A stretch of 64,000 bases of DNA from Palsa-504 sp963808615 (lineage in GTDB: Bacteria; Actinomycetota; Actinomycetes; Streptosporangiales; Streptosporangiaceae), in assembly GCA_963808615.1 (NCBI GenBank), contig CAWEGV010000006.1, forward strand, positions 1 through 64,000, read 5' to 3'. Each line of letters begins with the position of its first letter. The first letter of the stretch is position 1. Below the pieces are notes generated by a model. That model worked only from the letters and a program-made list of their open reading frames with translations. It did not search any database and was not told where the DNA came from. Shown in pieces: positions 16,158 to 24,878 of this stretch. The position numbers and the translations under genes were made by a program.

Positions 16158-17416
16158 GCCTGGGGGTGGCCCGGGCCGCGGCCGGCGGCCAGCAAGAGCG
16201 GGAGGGCAGCAAGCACCGACAGGCCGCATAGGAGCCCGGCCACGATGTAGGGGGCGCGCAGGCCGGCCGCGTGGGCCACGAAGCCGCCGGCCAGCGCGCC
16301 GGCCGGCATCAGGCCCCAGCCGAGCATGCGGTAGACGCTGTTGACGCGGCCCAGCAGGTGACCGGGGACGATCCGCTGGCGGAGGCTGATGGTGACCACG
16401 TTCCACATGGTGACGGTGAATCCGCGGACGGCCAGCAGCGCAGCTACCACGACCGGGCCGGGCGCCAGCCCTATGCCTACGAAGGCGGCGGCCTCGACCA
16501 GTGACGGGAGGACCAGCGAGAGCAGCAGGCCGAGCCGACGGGTTAGCACCGGGTTGACCAGACCGCCGACCACGCTGCCCACGGCGCTGGCCGCGAGCAG
16601 CAGGCCGAAGCCGCGGGTGCTCACGTGCAGCGTCTGGGTGGCCAGCAGGACCAGGATGGCCTGGCCCATCTGGTTGGCGAAGCCGTAGATGCCGAGCAGG
16701 ACGGCGACGACGCGGAGCAGGCGGTGCCCGGCCAGCCAGCGCAGCCCTTCGGCGATCTGGGCCCGGATCCTGGTGTGTTTCGCGGGGTTGTCCGGGGTCG
16801 GGCGAGTCCGGGGCAGGGTGGCCAGTAGCGCGGCCGAGCCGGCGAACGAGCCGGCGTCCAGCCCGAACGGCAGCGCCGCGGCCGCGGCGAACAGCAGGCC
16901 GCCGACCGGCGGGCCTAGGAACGACTCGCCGACCGTCAGGCTCACCTGCTGGCTGCCGTTGGCCTTCGGCAGGAGTTCGGGCGGGACCAGGGCGGGGAGG
17001 ACCGCCTGAGCGGCGTTGCTGAAGATGACCTCGGCGCTGCCCAGCAGGAGGCCGGCCGCGGCGAGCACCTCGATGTCCGCCTCGCGTACGACGATGAGGA
17101 TCGCCACCACGGCGACGACGGCCGCCTGGACGGCTTGGGCCAGCCACATGAGCGTGGCCCGGTCGTAGCGGTCGACCACGGCGCCGGCCGGCAGGGACAG
17201 CAGCAGCCAGGGCAGGAAGGTCGCGGCGGTCACCACCGAGACCAGCCGCGGGTCCCGGGTGATAGTCACGGTCAGTAGCGGGAGCGCAGCCTCGAACGCG
17301 CCGTCGCCGGTGCTGCTGATCGTGTTGGCCCACCACAGCCGCCAGTAGTGGCGGCCCAGGCGGGTGGCGGCCCGGCTCGGTACCTGCGCCGCGTCTTGCG
17401 TCATACCCTGCGTCAT
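16154..17416 (-). CDS. MFS transporter
   Basis: Major-facilitator exporter of 420 residues with twelve predicted helices. The N-terminus carries HYWRLWWANTISSTGDGAF and the cytoplasmic loop 2-3 motif GAVVDRYDRATLM, the pattern of enterobactin- or macrolide-type exporters. The C-terminal half repeats the motif less clearly (VNPVLTRRLGLLL). The start is ATG 17416; an in-frame ATG at 17404 is an alternative. Divergent from an ArsR-type regulator at 17511, only 94 bases away, which probably controls it. Confidence 0.9.
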   Translation of the reverse strand: MTQGMTQDAAQVPSRAATRLGRHYWRLWWANTISSTGDGAFEAALPLLTVTITRDPRLVSVVTAATFLPWLLLSLPAGAVVDRYDRATLMWLAQAVQAAVVAVVAILIVVREADIEVLAAAGLLLGSAEVIFSNAAQAVLPALVPPELLPKANGSQQVSLTVGESFLGPPVGGLLFAAAAALPFGLDAGSFAGSAALLATLPRTRPTPDNPAKHTRIRAQIAEGLRWLAGHRLLRVVAVLLGIYGFANQMGQAILVLLATQTLHVSTRGFGLLLAASAVGSVVGGLVNPVLTRRLGLLLSLVLPSLVEAAAFVGIGLAPGPVVVAALLAVRGFTVTMWNVVTISLRQRIVPGHLLGRVNSVYRMLGWGLMPAGALAGGFVAHAAGLRAPYIVAGLLCGLSVLAALPLLLAAGRGPGHPQA

Positions 17417-17510
17417 GCCGGCCAGCGTGCCGCGACCGGATGCGGCGGGCCACGTTTCAGCGCTGTGCTAAATCCTGGTGTGTGGCAACGGGCCGGGAGA
17501 TGCTTGGAGC

Positions 17511-18560
17511 ATGCTGGTGGTGCTCGAGCTCGACGTAGCGGACCTGGCCGCGACTAGGTTCGCGATCTCGCCGCTGCACGAGACGATCAGGGCGATCCTG
17601 CTGCTGGCCACTCCCAGTCCGCCCGCGGTGAACCTGCCGTGGGTCCGGTGGACGCGAGCGCAGCTTGACCGGCGGCCGCTGCGGCTGCCCCGAGTGTGGC
17701 CGCTCATCGTGAACGGCCTACCCAGCCATCCGGAATTCCTCTCCCCCGCGCCATCGGTCAGGGCACCGGGACTCGACGCCGAGCTTTCCCGGGTGTGCGC
17801 GACGCCCGCCGAGCCGGTCCGGGCCAGCCTGCGCCGGGTATTCGGTGATCACACGTGGCCGGACAGCGCGACGGAGCTTTTCGAGCGTCCGACCGACTCG
17901 CTGGCGGAGATAGCGGCCGAACTCGCCGAGTGCCACGACCGGCTCATCATGCCGCACTGGGAGAGGATCCGGTCTGTGCTGGAGGCCGACATTGCCCACC
18001 GGGCCGGGCTGCTGGCGGGCGGCGGTGCACGGTCGCTGTTCAGTGACCTGCACTCTGACCTCCGCTGGTCCGAGGGCACGCTCACGATAAACGACACCGA
18101 CGAGGGCTCGTCGGTGTTCCGGGTCATGCTCGGGCCCGACGGCGTGGTGCTGATGCCGAGCGTGTTCAACTGGCCCCTGGTGTCGTACAGCAAGGCGACG
18201 AGCAGCCAGACCACGCTGACCTACCCCGCGCGCGGCACCGCGACCGTGTGGGAGGGCGGCGTGGCCGCGGCTTCAGAGACCGCTTGGGGGGCCGTCGAGG
18301 AGCTGCTGGGCCCGGCGCGCGCCCGGCTGCTCGGCGCGCTGCGCTCGCCGACCACCACCAGCGCGCTGGCCCGCCGTTTCGGCGTCACGCCCAGTGCCGT
18401 CTCCCAGCACCTGGCCGTGCTGCACCGCAGCGGGTTGATCGACCGGCAGCGCAGCGGGCGCACAGTGCTGTACCAGACCTCAGAGCTCGGCCTGGCCCTG
18501 CTGGCGGGCCGCCGACCAGCTGCCCTAGAGGTGGGCCGCGAGCCAGTCCGCCATTTTTGA
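17511..18560 (+). CDS. ArsR-type HTH regulator with DUF5937-like N-terminal part
   Basis: Transcription factor of 349 residues. The C-terminal 75 residues form a winged helix of the ArsR type (ARARLLGALRSPTTTSALARR, VTPSAVSQHLAVLHRSGLI, RSGRTVLYQTSELG). The large N-terminal part (LELDVADLAATRFAISPLHE, LPLIVNGLPSH-like segments) matches the sensor region common in actinobacterial relatives (DUF5937). It is divergent from the MFS exporter and likely represses it. ATG 17511 is chosen because the conserved region starts at once; the frame is open back to GTG 17478. The 3' end overlaps the convergent fusion gene by 36 bases. A paralogue lies at 45272-46264. Confidence 0.88.
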   Translation: MLVVLELDVADLAATRFAISPLHETIRAILLLATPSPPAVNLPWVRWTRAQLDRRPLRLPRVWPLIVNGLPSHPEFLSPAPSVRAPGLDAELSRVCATPAEPVRASLRRVFGDHTWPDSATELFERPTDSLAEIAAELAECHDRLIMPHWERIRSVLEADIAHRAGLLAGGGARSLFSDLHSDLRWSEGTLTINDTDEGSSVFRVMLGPDGVVLMPSVFNWPLVSYSKATSSQTTLTYPARGTATVWEGGVAAASETAWGAVEELLGPARARLLGALRSPTTTSALARRFGVTPSAVSQHLAVLHRSGLIDRQRSGRTVLYQTSELGLALLAGRRPAALEVGREPVRHF

Positions 18561-20435
18561 CCTGGACTCGAAGGCGTGGTTGGTCAGGCCATGGGTCCCG
18601 TCGGGATCCAGCATCAGCTCTGCGCCTGGTGCCTCGCGGGCCAGGCGTTCGGCCTGGTAGGGAGGGACCAGGCGGTCCCGGCCGCCCGACGCGACCAGCA
18701 GCGGGCAGGTGATGCGGGCGGCGGCGTGTTCCAGGGTCAGCGCCGTCATCCGCTCGCGCGCCTCGGCCTCGGTCGCCGCGCCCGAGCGGCGCTGGAACGT
18801 GGCCCGGGTCTGCGGCGGCAAGATGTCCCAGTCCAGGGCCCAGCAGTACGGCCCGGCCAGCGCTACCGCGGCCCGCACCCGCGGCTCGAAGGCCGCGGAC
18901 CTGGCCGCGTAATAGCCGCCCAGGCTGACCCCGAACGCGCCGATCCGGTCCGGGTCGACGCTGTCCTGCCCTTCCAGGTAGTCGGCGACCGCCGTGGCCA
19001 CCCGCTCGTAGGCGGGCTCGATCGGCAGCTCGTACTCGGTCTCCCCCTGGCCGGGCCCGTCGACCGCGATGATCGCGAGGCCGCGGCTCAGCATGTACTC
19101 GGCGGTCGCCTGCAGTTCCTCCTTCACCGAGTCCAGCCCCGGCATCATGATCACCACGGGGTACCGGCCGCCCTGGCCGGGCACCCTCAGGTACGCCGCC
19201 AGGGAGGTCCCGCCGTAGGGAATGCGCACCGGCTCGGCGGGCGGGCTGAGCGTGGCGACACCGCGCCGGAAGCAGGCCACGGTGCGCTCGTGCGCCGCCC
19301 GCTGCTCGTCCGGGTGATCGACGAAGACGAACTTGCCCCAGTGCCAGCACAACGCGGCCCGCCGCCAGGCCTCCCCAGCAGTGACCGCGCGCCCGGCCGC
19401 TTCCGCCGTTTCGGCCAGCTCCTCGTAACGCCGGGCGGTGCGGCCCCACTCGCGGCACCACTCGTCCCAGACCTTGATGCGGGCCATGGTCTCGGTGAAG
19501 TCGGAGTAGCTGGTGCCGTTGGCGACGAAGCGCGCTGCCCAGTGGGCGTTCGCCGCCTGCACTCGCTCGTCGGGCGCCGGACCGGCGCCCGGGCGCGACG
19601 GCGTGTACAGCGCGGGGCGGCGGTCGGCCAGCAGGTCGTTATGGCCGGCCAGGCCCTTGTCGCGCGCCCGCGGCAGGTCGCATGCCGCGGTCAGCACGGC
19701 GGGCCGGTCCTCGAGCACGGGCCCGGCCAGCAGATAGCCGTCGGGGCCGGCGATCAGCGAGCCGCTGATCCACGACACGCCGCGCTCGTCCTGGCAACGG
19801 TCGGCCACCGCGACGAAGACCCCGTTGGTGGCCGCGGCGGCCTGCGCCTTCATCACCTCGGCGGGCCGCTCCCCCGCCGGGTAGGCCGCGGCGGGCCAGT
19901 TCACCGGGGCGGCGACGAGGTCGGCGCCGGCCAGCGCGGGCAGCCGGACCCATTCGGGGAATTCCAGGTCGTAGCAGATCATCACGCCGACCCGGCCGAA
20001 GCCCAGGTCCACCACGGGGGGCGGCGCGTCGCCGGGGGTGAAGACCAGCTTCTCGGAGTCCCACAGGTGGGCCTTGCGGTAGACCGCCCTGGTCCCGGAC
20101 GCATCCACCACCGCGGCGCTGTTGAACAGGCGGCCGCCGGCGCCGTGCTCGCAGAAGCCGCCCACGATCACCAGCCGGTGTTCGGCGGCCAGGGCACGCC
20201 ACTGGCGCAGGGTGGCGCTGTCATCCGCGGGCGAGGCGAGGGCGCCGGCCTCTGCGGACGCTCGGCCGGCATCGTCGCCGAACACGTAGCCGGAATCGCA
20301 CAGCTCGGGCAGCACTACGAGCTGCGCGCCCGCCGCGGCCGCCTCGGCCACCGCGGCGGCGACGGCCTTGCGGTTAGCGTCCGGCTCGCCGATGGCGATG
20401 GCCAGCTGGGCGACGGCGATGATGGTCTCGTCCAC
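18525..20435 (-). CDS. Nitrilase-superfamily and alpha/beta-hydrolase fusion protein
   Basis: Single 636-residue reading frame joining two hydrolases. Residues 1-265 are a carbon-nitrogen hydrolase with the Glu-Lys-Cys triad: Glu44 in VVLPELCDSGY, Lys121 in VYRKAHLW, Cys154 in VMICYDLEFPEW. Residues about 300-636 are an alpha/beta hydrolase like 2,6-dihydroxypseudooxynicotine hydrolase and FrsA-type enzymes, with a helical cap, nucleophile GVSLGGYY, Asp in GGRDRLVPP and His in DGTHGL. Both triads look complete, so it may do two consecutive steps, for example C-C or ester cleavage plus omega-amide hydrolysis. GTG 20435 is chosen because GGAG is 8 bases ahead. No partner gene is adjacent. Family calls are firm; the pathway is unknown. 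Confidence 0.87.
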   Translation of the reverse strand: MDETIIAVAQLAIAIGEPDANRKAVAAAVAEAAAAGAQLVVLPELCDSGYVFGDDAGRASAEAGALASPADDSATLRQWRALAAEHRLVIVGGFCEHGAGGRLFNSAAVVDASGTRAVYRKAHLWDSEKLVFTPGDAPPPVVDLGFGRVGVMICYDLEFPEWVRLPALAGADLVAAPVNWPAAAYPAGERPAEVMKAQAAAATNGVFVAVADRCQDERGVSWISGSLIAGPDGYLLAGPVLEDRPAVLTAACDLPRARDKGLAGHNDLLADRRPALYTPSRPGAGPAPDERVQAANAHWAARFVANGTSYSDFTETMARIKVWDEWCREWGRTARRYEELAETAEAAGRAVTAGEAWRRAALCWHWGKFVFVDHPDEQRAAHERTVACFRRGVATLSPPAEPVRIPYGGTSLAAYLRVPGQGGRYPVVIMMPGLDSVKEELQATAEYMLSRGLAIIAVDGPGQGETEYELPIEPAYERVATAVADYLEGQDSVDPDRIGAFGVSLGGYYAARSAAFEPRVRAAVALAGPYCWALDWDILPPQTRATFQRRSGAATEAEARERMTALTLEHAAARITCPLLVASGGRDRLVPPYQAERLAREAPGAELMLDPDGTHGLTNHAFESRSKMADWLAAHL

Positions 20436-20529
20436 CGGGTGCACTCCGTTCGTCCGGTATAAGACTATGAAAGCAGTTCCGGTCATCGCGTACGGTCGGC
20501 GGGAGACGACCTTCGAGAAGGAAGGGCTG

Positions 20530-21900
20530 GCGTTGACTACTCCCCGCCCTGAAGGACTGGGATTCCGACCGTCACCGGCCGGTGTTCCTGTTTCATCGCC
20601 GACAGCACCCGGGAGGACCCGGAGTGTCTTATGTCAGCTCCGCAGGCATCGCCCGGGGAGTCCCGGGCTACGGCACGACCTGCCGCAAGGATGTTCTTCG
20701 CGGCGTTGACATCCCGGTCATGCCGGGCGCCGCAGGACGGGCATCGCCACCGCCTGGCAGACAGGCTCAGGCAGGCGAGCCGGTGCCCGCACGCCGAGCA
20801 GGTCTTGGACGAGGGGTACCAGCGGTCGATGACGACCAGGCCGCGGCCGTACCGCTGGCACTTGTAGCAAGCTGGCGGCGGAACTCGCCCCAGCCGCAGT
20901 CAGAGATGGCACGGGCCAGGTGACGGTTGCGGACCATGCCGGCCACGTTCAGGTCCTCGATCACGATCACGTCGTTCTGGCGGACCAGGCGGGTGCTGGC
21001 CCGGTACAGGAAATCCTGCCGGGCGTGGCGGACCTTGCGGTGGGCGCGGGCGACCTTGGCCGCGGCCTTTGCCCTGTCGGCCGACCCTTGCTGGCAGCGG
21101 GCCATATGGCGCTGGTAGCGGGCCAGGTTGCGGGCCTTGCGCTCCAGGTGCCGCGGGTTGGCGATCTTGTTCCCGTCGCTGGTGGCGGCGAAGTCGCTCA
21201 TGCCGAGGTCGACGCCGACGGCGCGCCCGGTCTCCGCCAGGGGTTCCGGGGCATCGGCGTCGATGGTGAAGGTGACATACCAGCGGCCGTCGCTCTCGCG
21301 GGAGACGATCACCATAGCCGGGTCCAGCGTGGTCAGGTCCACGTCCGGCCAGGACCAGACGAACTTGAGCGGCGCGCTGATCTTGGCCAGCCGCAGCTCG
21401 CCGCTGCGCATGGTGAACGCCGACCGGGTATAGTGCGCGCACTGACGGGAGCAGCGGGACTTGAACCGCGGGTACCGGGCGCGCTTGGCGAAGAACGCGG
21501 TGAAGGCCTGGTGCTGGTGCCGCAGCGCCTGCTGCAGCGGCACGCAGGACACTTCGGTGAGGAACGCCAGGTCCGGGTCCTTCTTCATGGCGGTCAGCGC
21601 CCGGTCGGATTCCGCGTAGGAGGTGCCTGTGCGGTCCAGGTACCAGCGGGCCTGGCGGGTGGCCAGGGTGCGGTTCCACACGACCCGGACGCAGCCGAAG
21701 GTGCGGTTCAGCACGGCCTGCTGCACCTGGTCGGGGTAGGCCCGGCACCGATATGCTGTCCTCACCCCTATATGGTCGCACGTGTGATCGAAAAACTGCG
21801 CGAGCCACGCCGTACGCGTTGTTGTGGTTTCCTGCCCCGCCGTTGCGCCGAGCACCGGATTCCTCCCCCGCCCAAAGGCCTGGGCTTCCTCCGGAGGTCT
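20530..21900 (-). mobile_element. IS200/IS605-type (IS1341-like) tnpB-only element
   Basis: Contains only a tnpB-type gene and no Y1 transposase. Downstream of the tnpB stop (minus strand), CTCCCCGCCCTGAAGGACTGG followed by GATTCC (about 20540-20566) resembles the conserved right-end/omega-RNA hairpin of such elements; the left limit is placed here. At the other side, CCCGCCCAAAGGCCTGGGC (about 21871-21889) is a similar hairpin and may be the left end. It directly abuts the ribosome-binding site of the next gene. The boundaries are approximate. Confidence 0.65.
20537..21765 (-). pseudogene. tnpB: tnpB-like RNA-guided endonuclease gene, frameshifted
   Basis: TnpB-family protein (the ancestor type of Cas12). 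From GTG 21765 (VRTAYRCRAYPDQVQQAVL) it carries the RuvC residues Asp in VGVDLGMSDFA and Glu in VIVIEDLNVAGM. Near 20872-20875, after FRRQL, a one-base loss shifts the frame; the continuation in the neighbouring frame (YKCQRYGRGLVVIDRWYPSS, the zinc finger CSACG...CPSCG, and the third RuvC Asp in HDRDVNAAKN) runs to a stop at 20537. In the broken frame the product lacks the zinc finger and the last catalytic Asp. Either a recent inactivation or a sequencing error. Confidence 0.88.
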
Positions 21901-21902
21901 TT

Positions 21903-24401
21903 GTGACGGGACACGTGGATGCCGTGGTGATCGGCGGCGGGCACAACGGACTGGTCGCAGCGGCGTACCTGGCCCGCGCCGGGCTGCAGACAGTGGTGTG
22001 CGAGCGGCGCGACGTGATCGGCGGCGCGGCGGTCAGCGAGCACCCGTTCGGGCCGGATTACACGGTCACATCACTGTCCTACGTGGTCTCCCTGCTACCG
22101 CCGGACCTGGTGCGGGACCTGCGGCTTGAGCAGCACGGCTACCACGTGTACCCGCAGGGACCCTACTTCGCGCCGCGGCGGGACGGGCGGTACCTGCGGT
22201 TGCCTGACAACCCGATCCAGCGGCGGGCCCAGGTCGCCAAGTTCTCGCCGCGGGACGCCGAGGCATATGCCGGTTACGCCGAGTACCTGGCCCGCCTCGG
22301 GCGGGTGCTCGGTCCGCTGCTGCACCAGATACCGCCGCGGCTCGGGTCCCGGCGCCCGCAGGACCTACTGCGGCAAGCACGGCTGCTGACCCAGCTGCGG
22401 GCGCTCGACGAGCGCGGGGCGGTGGATGTGACCCGGCTGCTCACAGACAGCATCGCGGACCTGGTCGAGGGATACTTCGAAAGCGACGCTATGCGCGGCC
22501 TGCTGTCGGTCTCAGGGGTGATCGGGACCTGGGCCGGGCCGCGTTCGGCCGGGACCGCGTACGTGATGCTGCACCATCACATCGGCGAGGCCGATGGGCA
22601 GGCCGGAGCGTGGGGGTTCCCTCGCGGCGGGATGGGTGCGGTGAGCGGGGCGCTGGCGCGGGCGGCACGGATGTACGGGGCCCAGGTCAGGACCGGCGCC
22701 GAGGTAGCCCGCATCCGGGTATGCGACGGCCGGGTCACCGGGGTGACGCTGGCCGGCGGGGAGGCCATAGACGCGCCGGTGGTCGTCACCACCGCGCACC
22801 CGCAGATCTCGTTCCTGCGCCTGCTAGACCCTTCCGAGCTGCCCGACGGGTTCGTGGCCGACATCCGGCGCTGGCGCAGCCGCAGCGGCACGGTGAAGAT
22901 CAACCTGGCGCTGGACCGGCTGCCGGTTTTCGCCAGCCATCCCGAGCCCGACCCGTCGGTGTACGGCGGCACGATCGTGCTCGCCGAATCACTCGACGAC
23001 ATCGAGACCGCGTTCCAGCAGGCCGCCTCGGGAACGCCCGCCGACCTGCCGTTCGCCGACATCTGCATCCCGAGCGTGTTCGACGATTCGCTGGCGCCGG
23101 CCGGGAAGCACGTCATGTCGCTGTTCACGCAGTGGGTGCCGCACACGTACGCCAACTCGCCCGATGAGGCCGCCCTGGCCGCGTACGCCGGCCGGGTCCT
23201 GGCCCGGGTGGAGGCGGTCGCGCCCGGGTTCACTGACTCGGTGCTGCACCGGCAGGTGATCGGGCCGCGGCAGATGCAGGAGGAGTACGGGCTGGTCGGC
23301 GGGAACATCTTCCACGGGGAGCTCTCGCTGGGGCAGATGTTCCACGCCAGGCCCGCGGCCGGGTACGCCGACCTGCGCACCCCGGTCCGCGGCCTGTACC
23401 AGGCCGGCTCGGCGACCCACGGGGGCGGCGGCGTCACCGGCATCCCCGGCCGCAATGTGGTCAGCAAGATCCTGGCCGACCGCCGCGCCGAACGGTGGCG
23501 GCGGAGGCTCCGGCCCACCCGGACGGACCAGGCGGTAAAAGGCACCGACCGGCACGATGCCGAGCTGAGCCGGTTATGGGGAGTCGCCCGGAGAGGTGAA
23601 ACGATGTCGCCCGCCCACGACGACCTACCGTCCGCGGCCAGCACGCCCGCGCCGACCGCTGCAGGCTTTGACGAGGTCTTTTCGGCATCAGGCTCTCCCG
23701 GGATCCGCCGGGTCTGGGAACTGGCCGAACCTGACCTGTCGCCCCAGATCGAGCCGTTCTCCTTTGTCTCGGCCGACCTGCTGCGCTACGTGGTGCAGGC
23801 CCTGGACCTTTCGCCGGGACAGGCGCTGGTCGATCTGGGGTGCGGACGCGGCGGTCCGGGGCTGTGGCTGGCCCGGGAAGCGGGTGTTTCGCTGGTGGGG
23901 GTGGACTTTTCGCCGGTCGCGGTCGATCAGGCCGCGCACCGGGGGGCGCTGTTCGGCCTGGCCGGACAAGCACGGTTCGTCGTCGGTGATCTCACCCGAA
24001 CCGGGCTTCCAGCCTCCAGCGCCGACGCCCTGGTATCCATCGACGCGTTCCACTTCGCTGCCGACCCGGCGGCCGCCGCCGCCGAGGCACGCCGAGTCCT
24101 TCGGCCCGGCCGGCGCCTGGTCCTGACCACCTGGCAGCCGAAGGTGCCCGGCGATCCCCGATTGTCGGGCCGAGCCAGTATCGACTGGCCGCCGCTTCTG
24201 CGTGGCGCGGGCTTCACCGACATCGAGATGACGGCCAGGCCTGAGTGGCATGACACATTCACCCGTGTCTACCGGGTCGCCCTCGACCTAGGCGATCCCG
24301 GCGGCGACGCCCCGCTCGCCGACCTGCAAGACGAAGCACGACAGCGCCTCCCCTTGGCCGACCTCCAGGCCCGGGTCGTCGTGACCACGACCAGTCCCTG
24401 A
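21903..24401 (+). CDS. FAD oxidoreductase (phytoene-desaturase/PYROXD2-like) fused in frame to a methyltransferase
   Basis: The first 540 or so residues are an NAD(P)/FAD-dependent oxidoreductase: dinucleotide motif AVVIGGGHNGLVAAAYLARAG at the start, a long substrate domain, and the C-terminal FAD motif HGGGGVTGIPG. No stop follows; the frame runs on through about 25 linker residues into an S-adenosylmethionine methyltransferase with VDLGCGRGGPGLWLA. GTG 21903 has GGAGG 5 bases ahead. The methyltransferase has its own strong ribosome-binding site and ATG at 23604, so it may be made both as a fusion and alone. A close paralogue of the oxidoreductase, without the methyltransferase, is at 58656-60389. 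The substrates are unknown. Confidence 0.85.
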   Translation: MTGHVDAVVIGGGHNGLVAAAYLARAGLQTVVCERRDVIGGAAVSEHPFGPDYTVTSLSYVVSLLPPDLVRDLRLEQHGYHVYPQGPYFAPRRDGRYLRLPDNPIQRRAQVAKFSPRDAEAYAGYAEYLARLGRVLGPLLHQIPPRLGSRRPQDLLRQARLLTQLRALDERGAVDVTRLLTDSIADLVEGYFESDAMRGLLSVSGVIGTWAGPRSAGTAYVMLHHHIGEADGQAGAWGFPRGGMGAVSGALARAARMYGAQVRTGAEVARIRVCDGRVTGVTLAGGEAIDAPVVVTTAHPQISFLRLLDPSELPDGFVADIRRWRSRSGTVKINLALDRLPVFASHPEPDPSVYGGTIVLAESLDDIETAFQQAASGTPADLPFADICIPSVFDDSLAPAGKHVMSLFTQWVPHTYANSPDEAALAAYAGRVLARVEAVAPGFTDSVLHRQVIGPRQMQEEYGLVGGNIFHGELSLGQMFHARPAAGYADLRTPVRGLYQAGSATHGGGGVTGIPGRNVVSKILADRRAERWRRRLRPTRTDQAVKGTDRHDAELSRLWGVARRGETMSPAHDDLPSAASTPAPTAAGFDEVFSASGSPGIRRVWELAEPDLSPQIEPFSFVSADLLRYVVQALDLSPGQALVDLGCGRGGPGLWLAREAGVSLVGVDFSPVAVDQAAHRGALFGLAGQARFVVGDLTRTGLPASSADALVSIDAFHFAADPAAAAAEARRVLRPGRRLVLTTWQPKVPGDPRLSGRASIDWPPLLRGAGFTDIEMTARPEWHDTFTRVYRVALDLGDPGGDAPLADLQDEARQRLPLADLQARVVVTTTSP
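23604..24401 (+). other. Internal start: class I SAM methyltransferase read alone
   Basis: ATG 23604 is preceded at 7 bases by GGAGAGG (23590-23596), a better site than many true starts in this window. From it a 265-residue class I methyltransferase would be made, with motif I LVDLGCGRGG, the acidic post-I residue in LVGVDFSPVAVDQAA and motif IV in ADALVSIDAFHF. This suggests the two domains were separate genes whose intergenic stop was lost. Confidence 0.6.
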
Positions 24402-24488
24402 CTGGTGGCAAGATCACGATCTAGAACTAGACCCGGGGTGGCGCTTGGTGCCAGGCGTACATGATTTTGGCGCCGCCAGCCGGTCACG

Positions 24489-24878
24489 GTGCCCAGTTCG
24501 TACTGCTGGGAGATCGGCATCGTGCTGCTGCCCGAGGCCCGGTGCCGCGGTTACGGCACGCAGGCGCAACGCCTGCTCGCCCGCTACCTGTTCGCGCATA
24601 CCACGGTGCACCGCATCTGGGCCGGGACCAAGGTGGTCAACGTCGCCGAGCAAAGAGCGCCGGAGAAAGCAGGGTTCACCCGGGAGGGGATCACTCGGGC
24701 GACGGCGTGGCGCGATGGCGCCTGGCGGGACGGGGTGATCTACAGCCTGCTCCGTACCGATCCGGCTGTGTGGCCGATGCGTCCATCGTGCCGGAATCCT
24801 CGGCTGGGCCGTCGGCCAGGGCGGCGACCAGCTCGAAGGAGCGCAGGCGGTCGGCGGGGTCGAAGACCATGGTGGTGA
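24489..24878 (+). pseudogene. GNAT acetyltransferase, N-terminal half missing
   Basis: C-terminal half of a RimJ/RimL-like GNAT acetyltransferase: EIGIVLLPEARCRGYGTQAQ (acetyl-CoA loop R/Q-x-x-G-x-G/A), then LFAHTTVHRIWAGTKVVN, EKAGFTREGITR and the ending WRDGVIYSLLRTDP. The first 70 or so residues of the fold are absent and an in-frame TGA lies at 24462, so there is no normal start. The frame also runs past the expected C-terminus into sequence antisense to the luciferase-like gene. An inactive remnant. Confidence 0.72.

Noticed and set aside
18576..20462. Plus-strand open frame of 628 codons across the nitrilase-fusion gene
   Set aside because: It is the antisense shadow of a strongly conserved minus-strand gene; its translation is low-complexity Arg/Gly/His-rich with no family features.
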